This document shows positions 10,072-20,559 of a stretch of 64,000 bases of DNA, one piece after another. The DNA lies in the NCBI GenBank assembly GCA_030248295.1, contig JASANH010000506.1:29532-93531 (forward strand), in the 5' to 3' direction. Origin of the DNA: Mesodorylaimus sp. YZB2_4. Its lineage: Eukaryota > Nematoda > Enoplea > Dorylaimida > Dorylaimidae. The position numbers and the translations under genes are program-made. The first letter of the stretch is position 1, and the number at the start of each line of letters is the position of its first letter. The notes beneath the pieces were generated by a model that saw nothing but the letters and a program-made list of their open reading frames with translations, did no database searches and was not told the origin of the DNA.

Positions 10072-10190
10072 AGTAGGGACGGGGTTATAGCCGGTTAAGG
10101 CTCCGCCTCGATCCCCGATCAATCCTCCATCGATCAGACCCAATCAACCAATCACCGAGCACCTATTCCACCCACTCACCCTCGAAGACG
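10072..10190 (+). repeat. Dispersed ~145-bp repeat, copy 1
   Basis: Begins tagtagtagggacggggtta and runs through several GATC-rich steps to a caccgagcacc segment. Closely similar copies lie at about 12790-12812 plus 16166-16280 (split by the LINE) and, reversed, at about 42170-42312. It could be a SINE or a short non-autonomous DNA element; no clear pol III boxes or inverted ends were found. Confidence 0.7.
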
Positions 10191-10388
10191 TCCTCCCATC
10201 CGCGCAGCAGACTTGATAACCTTGAAAACAAGACTGTACATTTGTGAATGACTCAGGTGGTCTCCTCGCTCCATCCATCTCGTACATTACGCAGTTCATT
10301 CGCGTATTCGAGAGTTTTAAGAGCCGTGAGCAGCGCTATGACTCATGTAGTTCTGAGAGAAAAGTGACTGGGCGTCTATCGGACAAAG

Positions 10389-10397
10389 TATAAAAAG
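10389..10397 (+). promoter_or_regulatory. TATA box of membrane protein copy A
   Basis: TATAAAAAG lies 36 bp before the first ATG at 10425. The second gene copy has the weaker TATTAAAG at the matching place. Confidence 0.55.
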
Positions 10398-10424
10398 AGC
10401 GCTAGAAACAGTTCAATTGTTACT

Positions 10425-11201
10425 ATGCGAAGTAGGCTAATCATGGACGACGGTTTGGGTTTCGGAGACGAAATGACTAGGAGACGCCGATTCGAAAGAG
10501 AGGAGATGATTTTTAGATCGCGGGCTCGGTTGAGACGGATACAATCCTTGATTTCCTATTCAACTTCCATCGTATCCGTCGTAAGTTTACTGATTTGCAT
10601 CGCGTTGTTGCTGCGACAGATGACGTCGAATAAAACCGAGGCCGAATCAAATTTACGCGCCTACACTGGCAGTACGGAACCTGTTCGGCATGGCTAATTC
10701 ACCCAGTCAGGAGAGCCCGGCGATGGTCATGGACGAATGACTAGTAACCTTCCTATTACGACTGGCACCAGTCCTCCCTAACGCTCTTCATTGTGCTCAG
10801 AGTTAGGAGACCAGTTTTCGATTTGTCTCACCAGGAATGATCGTTTCATCGTGACAGACAGCCGCTCTGATCTGCTGTGCGCTAGTCTAGATACTCGAAG
10901 CGAAGACTTTAAACGTTTCAAATTGCTGTACGAGAACTGTCTCCTATTATGGAACACCAGCGCGGACGCTTTCCAGGATTGTTCGTTCAGACTAGCCTTC
11001 CCGCCTCTACGAGGCGCCAGACGGTTAAACGATGGTGTGGAGAGGTTTCTAGTGCCGACTCTGTACGGCAATCAGTTTCTGTTGGGGGCATCGTCTTCGT
11101 CCGGCGTCAAGTATTTGTATCTACAGGTAAACGACAGATGCATGTTGGATAGAAACCAGACTCATCAGATGTTTCTATTTACTTCACTCCTGAGAGACTG
11201 A
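10425..11201 (+). pseudogene. Type II membrane protein, copy A (two internal stops)
   Basis: 259 codons including the stop, the same length as copy B at 18826-19602, with TAA at 10695-10697 and 10779-10781. The layout is a ~45-residue charged N-terminus, one hydrophobic span (residues ~46-66, STSIVSVVSLLICIALLL), a Ser/Gly-rich stalk and a C-terminal domain with evenly spaced cysteines. It ends in the conserved RCMLDRNQTHQMFLFTS segment. I do not recognise the family. The two copies carry stops at different places, so each decayed on its own after the duplication. This pattern suggests a once-functional surface or virion membrane protein present as a gene pair. Confidence 0.7.
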
Positions 11202-12805
11202 ACAACCACTAATTGTAAGTATTTTATAGGAGTTGTGTTTCATTCAGCAGTGTTTATATTTCAACGCGTAAGACCTGTTTCTAGCAGGCAGACAGAAAGG
11301 GCGTCTCGTGAGGTCGCGCAACTGGTACCAGCAGACATATTCAGGTACCTTCGCCGCGCTGCACGATTTTAGCGGACCTTTAAAAACGCTGCTATTCCCA
11401 GATTGCATTTTTCCAGCACCACTTTTGATAGGACCTATGTACCAATGACTGACCACAATTTCCACAACTGTCAGCCCTCTAGCGACAGTGCTAATGCTTA
11501 TTCGCAAGATAAATATATTATAAGCCTGACTCACAAATTTTGCATTTCAGCTACAACGAACCTCAGCGACTAATTTGGCAACCGAGGGATATCAAACAAA
11601 TTCAATTATTTCAATCTGGTAAATGAATTGATTTCTTTTGTTTCCTTAGTGATAGTTTGCCAGATAGCTTCTCCTTTGCACAAATTTTTTGTCACTCTTC
11701 ACAATTCGTATGCATTACCTAATTTTTCATAGTTTATTGCCTGTGTTTCACGAACACTCTAGCCCTTTTTTAGTGGGTTACTCAAATAAGTAACCCTCAA
11801 CTCGCCTGCAGGCATACTTATTCCGCCATAAGACATTTTTCTTCTCTCCACTAAGAACACTAAAAAACACAAAATTTTGTAGAAGAGAGAATTTTCTCAA
11901 GTTATAAGCTGTCCGATGCCCCTTCCTATTATTAGCAGAGCAAGGTTTTTCACTTTGCGCCGATCCTGCAAGAACAAGGTGAAATAATATTTTTAAAAAT
12001 CTTGTTCCCACATCTTACACCCTTTTTTTCTCCTTCCCCATCCTGTCACCTTTGACACTAGGAAATTTTTTCATTGACTAGAACCGCCGAAAAACAAATG
12101 TTAAGAGAGTTTTATGCAGACGGGCCTTCTCTTTTCCTTGACACCACCCTATCCCACCCGACAAAAACCTGCAGGTACCTTGACTGTTATAACCCCCCTC
12201 TCCTCCACCCCTTTACTATGCTTTACGTAACAAAATTGCTCTACCTTTGAAGACCCTCCTGTCCCGACCAACGAGTTTATGCAAGCATTATTTCCCCTTT
12301 TGAGCACAACCCCCCTCCCCCTCCCACCCCGCCCTCAGCGAAATTTCACTTCTTTCTAAAAATAAACACGAGACTTCACGGGTTTTTTCAGTCGCCTATA
12401 CTAACTTCAAATTTTAGCGGGAAAGATTTACACTCAAAACATTCACTTTTTAAAGGCAACCACAACGGCCCGCGAAATCATCAATTCTCAATCCCCCCCC
12501 CCCCCCCCCCCCCCCATTCAGGCACACCAAACCACCCTTCTTGTTGACCAACTCAGCGATATTGCGCATATACCAATTGTTCGAATACTTTCCTTTTATT
12601 TAACAAAAGCCTCTGGTTGTAGCCCTAAATCATATCGTTCTGTTTATCTTACTTCGCTTTTCGAACATTTACCGAAAGCCCTGCTTTCGCAACAATTAGC
12701 AAAGTCTGTCTGCGAAAAATACCTCGCTTTTTTGTAAACACGCGTCCTAGAGAAATGTCACAATGTTCAACGTTGTGACCTTCTGCTAAGTTAGTAGTAA
12801 GGGCA
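11202..12805. other. Non-coding interval with a long poly-C run
   Basis: Mostly T/C-rich sequence. A run of 21 or more C lies at about 12494-12515 and shorter C runs precede it. No open frame with recognisable features. The poly-C length should be treated with caution, as sequencing handles such runs badly. Confidence 0.5.
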
Positions 12806-15800
12806 GGGTTCTGTACTGTACTGTACTGTACTGTTTATTCCTCACGTAAACGCTTCAGCGCACTGAGATCGTGGGACACACAGGAAACATACCGCACACA
12901 GATCAGTCAACGAACACCTCACAAAACAACACTGGAAAGACCTTGTCTAAAAACGTCAGTGCTGTATGTCCACGCCAAATCAGGACTCAATTTGTTCCAT
13001 AAAATAATACTCGAATGTTCAAAGGACTGCTCAAAAGCCTTGGTCCTAGTGCAATTTTCAGGTAAAAAGAGTGTATGCTCTTTGTTCACTCTTTCACTCA
13101 CCCTCCTACCAGGCTCCAATACATGTCTAAAGCGAGCATTCGGGTAGTCGTGCCTACCATGATAAAATTTGTGAAACTGAACCAACTTCAGCTCCTGCCG
13201 CCTCCGAGCCAGAGGCTGCCAACCCACAGCTGATAAAAGGTCCTCATATTGACTGGACCAATCGTTGATGATAAGACGAAGAGCGTATCGCTGGGCACGC
13301 TCCAAATTCTCAATATCTGTCTTCAAAATCGGCTCCCATGCCTGACAGGCGTATTCCAATTTGGATCGAATACAAGCCGAGTACACCGCTCGAAGAACAT
13401 GAGGTGAGGCGTGCCGTCCAAGTTTGCGACGAAGTGCGCCCAACATTCTCCGCGCACTAGAAGAAATTTTCGCCACGTGCTCAGAGAATTTCATGTCCGC
13501 CGACACTGTGACCCCCAAATAAGTGACTTCATCAACAAAGACAAGACGCTGTCCAGCAAGGGTCAATGCAGGCGTGCGGTCGAAGGCAACACGGTTGTAC
13601 CGAAATGCAATGGCCTGACTTTTCGATACATTAAAGTCCAGACCAGATGAGTGAAACCAGTCGCACAAAAAGTTCAGAGCTGGTTGAATCGTATTTTCGG
13701 CGTCCTCCATAGAAGGCAATGGGACGAGTAAGCATGTATCGTCCGCGTAACACTGAAGTCGGAAATCAGGGAATTTCGATGAGAAGTCTCGCAATAACGG
13801 GTCAATAAACGAAATAAATAAAAGAGGGCCAAGCACGCTCCCTTGTGGTACGCCAGATAGCACCCGTTCCCTCCTCGATGCACAGTCTTTCACACTAACA
13901 TACTGCTGACGATCTTTCAAATACGAATAAATCCAGCTGATTAATTTGGTGGGAACTCGATGCTGGGATTGCAAAGTTCGCAGTAGAAGTGAATGCGGAA
14001 CTCGGTCAAACGCTTTCTGGACGTCCAGGAAGATACCAACTACCATACCGTATGTCTTCTGACTGAGCCAATTATGGATGGTTTGCGTACAATTAATCAG
14101 AGCTCCTGTAGTTGATCTTCGCTTACAGAATCCATGCTGATTTACCGACAATTTGATACGTTGGCGAAGAAGGCGGTCAATGTGCTTCTCCAAAATCTTA
14201 GACATAATTGGCAACAAAGAGATTGGTCGAAAGTTGATCACACTCGACTTGTCACCCAGCTTTGGTATAGGCACGACCTTGGCCAGTTTCCATTGAGATG
14301 GAAATTCTTCTTCCATTATCGATCTATTGAATAAGGCCGTCATCGGCGCAGCAATGGATGGGGCGATATTTCGAAGAATCGATGAAGTGAACCCGTCATC
14401 CCCTGGTGCACTATTTTTCTTCAAATGCTGCAGCTCGCGAAGCACAAATGGGGTCGTTACCAAATAGTCACTGAAGGCGTCATCATTATCAGGGAGAGGT
14501 CGAGTAAAGTCGCCCATGTTTCGATCATTGAAATTTGCAAGAAATTGATCTTGTAATGCATTGGCCTTCTCACCTGCTGTGACCAGCGGGTGACCGACTG
14601 AGTCGATTAGCGTAGGAATCGATCGATCATCAGGAGTTAGTCGCTGCAAAGCGGTCCAAAACTCAGATGGACTAACAGTGTCTGAAAATGTTCGAGAAAT
14701 ATAATCGGACTTTGCTGTTCTGATGGCTTTACGGCATTGCCGACGTAGATTGAAAAAACGATGCTGATCGTCAGCGGAGCCATCACGTTTCCATCTAATC
14801 CAAGCCTCGTTCTTTGCTCGAACCAATGCCAGCACCTCGGCAGTCATCCACATCTGCCCATTTCCCTTGCGCACATTTCTTGTTGGAACCATTTCAGTAA
14901 GAATGTTTGAAATTGTAGTCGTCATTTTAGAGCATGCAGAGTCAATGGATGGCGCAGAATTTACCAATTCGATACAGTTCGAGGTCATGATTCGAGTATT
15001 GACAGCCTCCCAGTCCACATTTCGAAGAATCCACACCCTTCGGGCGTCCTTCGGCTTCTTGCTGAACGAGCTGGAGATCAATAAGCAGATCATACTGTGG
15101 TCAGAGGTGGAAATGGGCGGGAGAACTGCGGTGGATAAATGACGGGTTGGAGTACCGAGAATGGTCCAGTCCAATAGCGATTTATCAAGGCGTGTAGGGG
15201 CCGTCACAGTTTGTATGCCGCCTATGCTGTCCACAATATCGCCTAAATGTCGTCGGAGTGGGGATGAGGAGAGCCAGTCCACATTGAAGTCACCCATAAT
15301 AACTAATCGATGAAGTTGGGATGGGAATGCTCGAAACAGGTACTCACGAAACTCATCGATGATGGCCCTGTTGCATCGAGGAATATATACGAAAACGCCA
15401 ATAATCATACTTGGCCCATCTCCAATGCGCAGTGCAAGCACCTCGAGCCCATCGCATCGAATGTTATAACTGGAAACCTGTTTGAGCCTGGTGGCGGAGT
15501 GCTCTGACTTGACGTACACAGCCACCCCTCCTCCACCCTTCTTTCGATCGATACGGTGAATCGTGTAACCAGAAATAGCGAGCTCATTATCAAGGATAGA
15601 GTTATCGAGTTTTGACTCAATAATACCAAATACATCAAAGTCGCCAGCTAGTATTTCCGCTTTGACATCCTCCCTTTTCCCCAATAGACCATTGACATTG
15701 GAGACACCAACCTTCCAGGTGTCTGCTCTACGACGAACGGAGGGAGGTGAGAAAACAGATGAATTTGGGGTCTCTGATGATAATCCTGTCGAAATCGAAA

Positions 15801-16172
15801 AGAAGGAATCGCTGAAGTTGCAACCCAGAGGTGGGAGGCGACAATTCCAACACACAAATGGCTGGCCATTGGAAATATGAGCAAATTCTATTGGCGTGAC
15901 TCCACAACACTTTTTGTGACCAATAAACGAACAATTGGAACAGTTCAAAGGAGTAAGGTTCTTGGCGATCAGGCGGTGGCATAGATTACAACTTCTACGT
16001 TGCAATGACGAAGTCATAATTAAATAATTAAAGAAAATCATGCGAAAATAAAAGCGAATCATTGTCACTGGCTGGATAAAACTGGTTCGTTACACGTAAA
16101 ACATAGGCATACACGAGAGCGCAGAATAACGCAGCCGCCTTCCATCGTCGCCTCGACGGTTCTCCGGGTTCT
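12806..16172 (-). mobile_element. Full-length CR1-like LINE with target-site duplication
   Basis: The element spans about 12813-16165 and is flanked by identical GGGTTCT at 12806-12812 and 16166-16172. Its 3' end (low coordinates) finishes in a short (CTGTA)4 array at 12811-12832 rather than poly-A, as in CR1-group elements. The flanks are the two halves of one copy of the ~145-bp dispersed repeat, so the host sequence before insertion can be read directly. The single long ORF is uninterrupted, which points to a recent insertion. Confidence 0.85.
12919..16068 (-). CDS. LINE endonuclease/reverse transcriptase polyprotein, intact
   Basis: 1049 residues with no stop. Residues ~27-80 form a PHD-like zinc finger (CNLC, CSNC, HKKC, CWNC). 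Next is an apurinic/apyrimidinic-type endonuclease (about 118-340): FGIIESKL with the metal-binding Glu, GDFNVDW, and the terminal SDHSM with the catalytic Asp-His. The reverse transcriptase (about 560-860) shows FRPISLLPIMSKI, the PQGSVLGPLLF box and the catalytic YADD. A Cys/His-poor C-terminal region with a LEYACQAWEP segment follows, common in CR1/Jockey-type LINEs. The protein nicks target DNA and primes cDNA synthesis there. The upstream ATG was taken; the one 17 codons later (MTSSLQ) is equally plausible. Apart from the PHD-like finger I see no separate ORF1. Confidence 0.93.
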   Translation of the reverse strand: MTMIRFYFRMIFFNYLIMTSSLQRRSCNLCHRLIAKNLTPLNCSNCSFIGHKKCCGVTPIEFAHISNGQPFVCWNCRLPPLGCNFSDSFFSISTGLSSETPNSSVFSPPSVRRRADTWKVGVSNVNGLLGKREDVKAEILAGDFDVFGIIESKLDNSILDNELAISGYTIHRIDRKKGGGGVAVYVKSEHSATRLKQVSSYNIRCDGLEVLALRIGDGPSMIIGVFVYIPRCNRAIIDEFREYLFRAFPSQLHRLVIMGDFNVDWLSSSPLRRHLGDIVDSIGGIQTVTAPTRLDKSLLDWTILGTPTRHLSTAVLPPISTSDHSMICLLISSSFSKKPKDARRVWILRNVDWEAVNTRIMTSNCIELVNSAPSIDSACSKMTTTISNILTEMVPTRNVRKGNGQMWMTAEVLALVRAKNEAWIRWKRDGSADDQHRFFNLRRQCRKAIRTAKSDYISRTFSDTVSPSEFWTALQRLTPDDRSIPTLIDSVGHPLVTAGEKANALQDQFLANFNDRNMGDFTRPLPDNDDAFSDYLVTTPFVLRELQHLKKNSAPGDDGFTSSILRNIAPSIAAPMTALFNRSIMEEEFPSQWKLAKVVPIPKLGDKSSVINFRPISLLPIMSKILEKHIDRLLRQRIKLSVNQHGFCKRRSTTGALINCTQTIHNWLSQKTYGMVVGIFLDVQKAFDRVPHSLLLRTLQSQHRVPTKLISWIYSYLKDRQQYVSVKDCASRRERVLSGVPQGSVLGPLLFISFIDPLLRDFSSKFPDFRLQCYADDTCLLVPLPSMEDAENTIQPALNFLCDWFHSSGLDFNVSKSQAIAFRYNRVAFDRTPALTLAGQRLVFVDEVTYLGVTVSADMKFSEHVAKISSSARRMLGALRRKLGRHASPHVLRAVYSACIRSKLEYACQAWEPILKTDIENLERAQRYALRLIINDWSSQYEDLLSAVGWQPLARRRQELKLVQFHKFYHGRHDYPNARFRHVLEPGRRVSERVNKEHTLFLPENCTRTKAFEQSFEHSSIILWNKLSPDLAWTYSTDVFRQGLSSVVL

Positions 16173-16280
16173 AGCCGGTTTAGGCTTCGCCTTGATCTCT
16201 GATCAATCACCCATCGATCAGACCCGATCAACCAATCACCGAGCACCGATTCCACCTATCCATCCCCCGAACCATCCCCC
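16166..16280 (+). repeat. Dispersed ~145-bp repeat, copy 2 (right part)
   Basis: Continues the repeat whose left end lies at about 12790-12812. The LINE is inserted between the two parts. It matches the copies at 10.1 and 42.2 kb. Confidence 0.75.
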
Positions 16281-16305
16281 AGGTGCGTACATTTCGAGAT
16301 TTTTT

Positions 16306-16697
16306 TGTTCAGGGCCTGAAAGCTATGGCTACGATGTGGTAGCGCCCAACGGTCAATGCATGACCATCTTGAAATTAAAAGGTAGAAGCGGCTATGAACG
16401 TATCACGTTGAAAAGACTAATTGCTCCAGTGGTGTTCATTTTCAGGATTCCGCCGGATTGCAGTACCAGACAAATTATCACGCCAGAGGCCATTGTCGCG
16501 ATGGTGAAGAAAGAAGAGAGGCTGCTCAGTCGTAGACCGTGCAGTGCGCTTGACGGGTTGTCCGAGACATGAAAAGAGGCGTCATGCGAGAACGAGACGA
16601 GACGAAAACGTATCACGTAACAGCCAACAAGCGGATCCTCTTGATTAATGACGATTATTTGACAGTACTCTATGGGTTTGAAATGGATAAACCCTGA
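16306..16697 (+). pseudogene. Remnant resembling the C-terminus of a protein-primed DNA polymerase B
   Basis: Two abutting frames. The first reads PESYGYD, then ILKLKGR, like the GPKxYxY...KxKG segment near the end of Polinton/adenovirus-type B polymerases. After a frameshift near 16590, the second frame reads TKTYHVTANKRILL, then a segment that ends close to the family's usual KR...TLPYGY finish (here NKR and VLYGF), with a stop at 16695-16697. An acceptor-like ttgttcag precedes it. The catalytic domains are absent from the window, and the dispersed repeat copy directly upstream may mark the break. The match is by eye to a short, variable region, so it is a moderate call supported by the Polinton genes that follow. 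Confidence 0.42.
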
Positions 16698-16850
16698 TTT
16701 AGTTTTTTAAACACAATTCTTTGATGTTCAGGTGCTATCTGAATACAATCTGAATAGAACGTATTCAAGCATAAATTAAATGCACTAATTCCCAGCAACG
16801 TTGTTACACAGAGAAGGGTGCCTACTAGAGGAACACACCACAATGGCTGC

Positions 16851-17350
16851 TCAGCCCTCCTGATGGTCTTGATTGTTTTGATGGCGTTCCTGATGTAGCA
16901 GACGTATAAATTCTAGAAGAAATTGAATGAAATCAACATAATTCCTTTGTTGTTCCTCTAGCCGATAGATCACGAGGATAGCATCGTTGATGGCCTGATC
17001 GGCTTGACGGATATGCGCGGCTGCCTCCTGCGCGCACGTCGACATCTCCTATAAGAGGGTACAATGGAATTCAGAAAAAGAAATTAACTCGAGACACTTA
17101 CTCCAATAGCGAGATTCCTTTTTGCATCAACGAAGGAACGCACTCTGTAGGCACAAACGGGACAATTGAGCTGACGTGCCCGCGTGTCCCAGCGCATTAC
17201 GACTGATCTAGACCGCGCTTCCTCGCTAACGAATGCCTAATGACAGCGACCGCAAATTGAGTGACTGCACGGTAGGGTCACAGTCCCATCGTCGAAGCAG
17301 CGATGACAGGCTGGACATTCAATAACGCGTCCTAACGGTATTTGGGCCAT
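16851..17350 (-). pseudogene. RING-finger protein, copy 2 (in-frame stop)
   Basis: Exon 1 (17350-17102) starts with the same MAQxPL as copy 1 and encodes a C3HC4 RING: CPAC, PCSHSICGRC, CPVC. An in-frame TAG directly follows the CGRCH segment. The donor GTAAGT at 17101 is at the same place as in copy 1, and exon 2 (17045-16851) encodes a helical, Gln-rich stretch starting MSTCAQE, clearly related to MATCAQQ of copy 1. RING proteins are usually E3 ubiquitin ligases, and viral ones often redirect host protein turnover. Two copies side by side with the same intron point to a tandem duplication. A tandemly duplicated 123-bp block lies just upstream. Confidence 0.7.
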
Positions 17351-17358
17351 GTCTGCCA

Positions 17359-17604
17359 GTCAAAGCGAATTAGATTGCGAGTATTGGACAGCCACTGGAA
17401 AGACGATACTGAGACTCGATGACAGTACGGCTGGCCTTTTCTACTTTGTCTGAGACGAGCTGTTTGTTCTACTCTCTGCGAGTCAAAGCGAATTAGATTG
17501 CGAGTATTTAAGAGCCACTGGAAAGACTATACTGAGTCTCAAAAACAGTGCGGCTGGCCTTTTCTACTATGTCTAAGACGAGTTGTTTGGTTCTGCTCTC
17601 AAAA
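17359..17604. repeat. Tandem duplication of a 123-bp block
   Basis: Two imperfect copies start at 17359 and 17482, each beginning gtcaaagcgaattagattgc. They lie between the RING copies, upstream of copy 2, so they may contain its promoter. Confidence 0.75.
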
Positions 17605-17808
17605 AACCTTTGCTGCAGACCTGATGACCTTGAAAACGAGACTGCGAATTTAGGATTGCTGAGTTATTCGAACCAGGATACGTCTTTGCACCCTGTTAGA
17701 CGATTTTATCTCATGCAAGCAAAAAAGAAGGTTTTTTGAATTAGGAAAAAAACAAGGATACAGAACACCTATCCACTAAATATGTACTATACACTAAAAA
17801 TCTACATG

Positions 17809-18347
17809 TCATGGCTTATTGGGAGGAGCCTTGTCTTGCTCTTGTTGTGACTGCAGTAAAAGCGCTCTTATCCTAATCATAAGAGCTGCAGCTCGATTGG
17901 TCGTAGCTCGACGCTCCCCTGCGACTCGTTCCCATTCCTCCCTACGTTCTCGTTCCATCCGCTCTATTGTTCGTCTGGAATCGTTAATGTTCCGCTCTGC
18001 TTCGTGGATAGCGGTGATCGCTTGTTGAGCGCACGTCGCCATCTCATAGAAAATGATATAGTTCATACAGTATGGGATAAGACTTGAATCGAGGTACTTA
18101 CCACTAGAGCGTAGTTCTTATTCGCATCCTTGAAGGATCGCACCCTACCGTAGCACAATGGACAACGAGGCGCCAGCGCCCTCTCTCCTCGATCTCTGGC
18201 CTTCTTCGCGTCTTTATCTATCCTACTATACGCCCGCTGACAGCGGCCACAGATAGAGTGACCGCACGGAAGAATAATTGTCCAATCGTCGAGGGAAAAC
18301 TGGCAAACGGGGCATTCCAACTAGTCTTCTAAAGGCATTTGAGCCAT
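17809..18347 (-). CDS. RING-finger/coiled-coil protein, copy 1, two exons
   Basis: Exon 1 (to 18102) carries a C3HC4 RING: CPVC, LPCGHSICGRC, CPLC. The intron is 18101-18043 (59 bp, GTAAGT ... TATGAG) and exon 2 (18042-17809) encodes a highly charged helix with repeated Glu/Arg, fitting a coiled coil. The arrangement is that of a minimal TRIM-like E3 ubiquitin ligase. The ATG that matches copy 2 is at 18347, but an in-frame TAG at 18321-18323 separates it from the RING, so either translation starts later or this copy is also broken. The shared intron position in both copies supports the splice model. The substrate is not known. Confidence 0.65.
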
Positions 18348-18423
18348 CTTCACGAGAGCGTGTTTCGAACAGTACTGATTCTCAATACAAGATTGACTCC
18401 GATGTCGGTCCAATGATTAAGAA

Positions 18424-18620
18424 TTGTTTGTTTCTATGGTGAAAAATTCTGATGCAGACTTGACTGCCTTGAAAACAAGACTGTATCATTTGTTTTCTGT
18501 GATAAAAAATCCTGATGCAGACTTGACTGCCTTGAAAACAAGACTGTATCATTTGTTTTTCATGGTAAGAAATTCTGATACAGACTTGATTGCGTTGAAA
18601 ACAAGACTGTACATGCACGA
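18424..18620. repeat. Three tandem copies of a 63-bp unit
   Basis: Units begin near 18451, 18514 and 18577 (gatgcagacttgactgcctt...). Because 63 is a multiple of three, the array is open in both strands, which makes spurious ORFs. Single related units are at about 10205 and 17615, each upstream of one of the duplicated genes. Confidence 0.8.
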
Positions 18621-19605
18621 CTTACTCATGATACGTCCCTTCTGCTAGATGCCTCAAGAGCCCTTCTGGGCTCCCCTATCTGGCGCATTACGCAATTCAT
18701 TCGTGTACTTGAGAGTAGCGAGCACTGTTATGATTGATGTAGTTCTGAGAGAAGAGTGACTAGGCGTCTCTCGGACAGAGTATTAAAGCAGCGCTAGAAA
18801 CAGTTCCATTTTAATATTTTCTTTTATGCGAAGTGGGCTAATCATGGATGACGGTTTGGGTTCTGGAGATGAAATGACTAGGATACGTCGATTCGAAAGA
18901 GAGGAGATGATTTTTAGATCGCGGGCTCAGTTGAGACAGATACAATTCTTGATTTTCTATTCAACTTCCGTCGTATCCATCGTAAGTTTACTGATTTGCG
19001 TCGCGTTGTTGCTGCGACAGATGACGTTGAATAAAGCCGAGGCCGAATCAAATTCACGCGCCTACACTGGCAGTATGGAACCTGTTTGGCACGGGGAATT
19101 TACCCAGTCAGGAGAGCCCGGCGATGGTCATGGACGAACGACTAGCAATCTTCCTACTGCGACTAGCGTCACCCCTCCCAGTCGCTCTTCATCGTGCTCT
19201 GAGTTGGGAGACCAGATTTCGATTTGTCTTAACAGGGATGATTGTTTTGTCTCGACGGACAGCCGCTATGATCTCCTGTGCGCCAGCCTGGATACTCGAA
19301 GCGAAGATTTTAAACGTTTCAAAGCGCTATCCGAGAACTGTCTCTTGTTATGGAACACAAGCGCTGACGCTTTCCCGGACTGTTCGTTCAGACTAGCCCT
19401 CCCGCCTCTATGCGGATCGGGACGGTTAGACGATGGTCTGGAGAGGTTTTTAGTGCAGACTCTTTGCGGCAATCAGTTTTTGTTAGGGGCGTCTTCGTCG
19501 TCCAGCGTCAAGTATTTGTAACCACTGCTTAATGATAGATGCATGCTGGATAGAAACCAGACTCATCAGATGTTTCTATTCACTTCGTTCTCTAGAGAGT
19601 AAACA
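18590..19605 (+). repeat. Segmental duplication, copy B
   Basis: Partner of 10200-11205 in the same orientation, 8.4 kb away, including promoter region and coding frame. Confidence 0.8.
18826..19602 (+). pseudogene. Type II membrane protein, copy B (one late stop)
   Basis: Open for 231 residues to TAA at 19519-19521; the homologous frame then continues to a stop at 19600-19602. It may still give a protein lacking only the last ~27 residues. The N-terminus is charged and cytoplasmic (residues 1-45), one hydrophobic span lies at ~46-66 (TSVVSIVSLLICVALLL), then a Ser/Thr/Gly-rich stalk and a cysteine-bearing C-terminal domain (SICL, DLLCASL, NCLLLW, DCSF). Family not recognised. It sits between the RING pair and the Polinton integrase and is probably part of the same virus-like gene set. 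Confidence 0.6.
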
Positions 19606-19832
19606 ATCGATGCTTATTTGTTCTTTTGAAAGAGCTGTATTCGACTCTGTTTTCATTTCTTAGGCATCAGACAACTGTCTAGCTAGGTAAAAGGAGCGTT
19701 TTTTCTCGAAGGTTTCTATCAGTATATTTTTCCAAGAAAAAACGCTTCTTCTTACTTACTAGAGATATCATCATATTCTATGACCGCAGGCATAATAGTC
19801 TTCTCATCTTATTCACAATTTTTTAATCATTC

Positions 19833-20180
19833 TCATACAAATTTATTTTCGTCGCTTTCGCACGTATCGGAGATCTCGGGGTCTGTTTCCGTGGTCCAAG
19901 TGTAGTCGCTTCTCACTTCGTTGTTGGCGTTCTGTTCTTCAAACATTATGAAATGATCGGGACATAAATTGTAGCCAGCGCGTCATGGGGAGCAGGATCG
20001 CTGGACTCGAGCCTTGAAAATGGCCTCTTCTCGCTTTAAACGTAGCTCCTCTTCCATGAGTTCTTGTGACAAGAAGGTATCCTTCAGAGACGCGACTACC
20101 TGCTCTCCGTTCGTTGAGATTAGCTCGTTGTCGTCGCCTGGTAGAACTACTTGCGAAGCTTCGGCGTTCTTTTTATTCAT
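19833..20180 (-). pseudogene. Small coiled-coil protein with one internal stop
   Basis: 116 codons with TGA at 19983-19985. The N-terminal half is Glu/Lys-rich and helical (EELRLKREEAIFKARVQ). Beyond the stop the same frame stays protein-like, with an acidic Ser/Thr-rich end. A palindromic TATA (ccttatataagg, 20222-20233) lies about 45 bp upstream of the ATG. Family not recognised. It is transcribed away from the integrase remnant. Confidence 0.5.
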
Positions 20181-20559
20181 AGTTCTTCACACTATAGCTG
20201 ATCCTAAACACTTTTGGAGGCCTTATATAAGGATTTTGAGAAAGGAAGCGCATTTGGCAGCGCTCAGGATTCGCAAAAAAAAGCTTGACGTCAAGGTTAC
20301 AAGATTCCCTTGGGCGCCATTCGATCATACCGAAGAAGTAAACTATCCCATGTTCAATTTAAACCAGTCAAACATAGATTCAAACATAATGCCATGAGAG
20401 CAAAAACGGTGCATCAGGTAACTTTTCTTTCCGATAAAACTAGCAGAGCCATTTTTACACTGCATTTTACACTAATTGCTAGTATTGGCTCCTCGACTTG
20501 GCTGAAGTGGAAAAGGGTTTGGTAAATTAAATCGAAAAACACGTTATCTTCTAGTTGTG

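Larger units (their letters stand above)
10200..11205 (+). repeat. Segmental duplication, copy A
   Basis: About 1 kb matching 18590-19605 in the same orientation. It covers the upstream region (ttgaaaacaagactgtac, the tgtagttctgagaga block, the TATA box) and the whole membrane protein frame. Similarity is high in the frame and lower upstream. Confidence 0.8.

Noticed and set aside
18424..18648. Plus- and minus-strand ORFs across the 63-bp repeats
   Set aside because: Open on both strands only because the repeat length is a multiple of three; no domain or promoter.
20014..20397. 127-codon plus-strand ORF opposite the coiled-coil gene
   Set aside because: Antisense shadow; the minus frame has a TATA box and protein-like composition.
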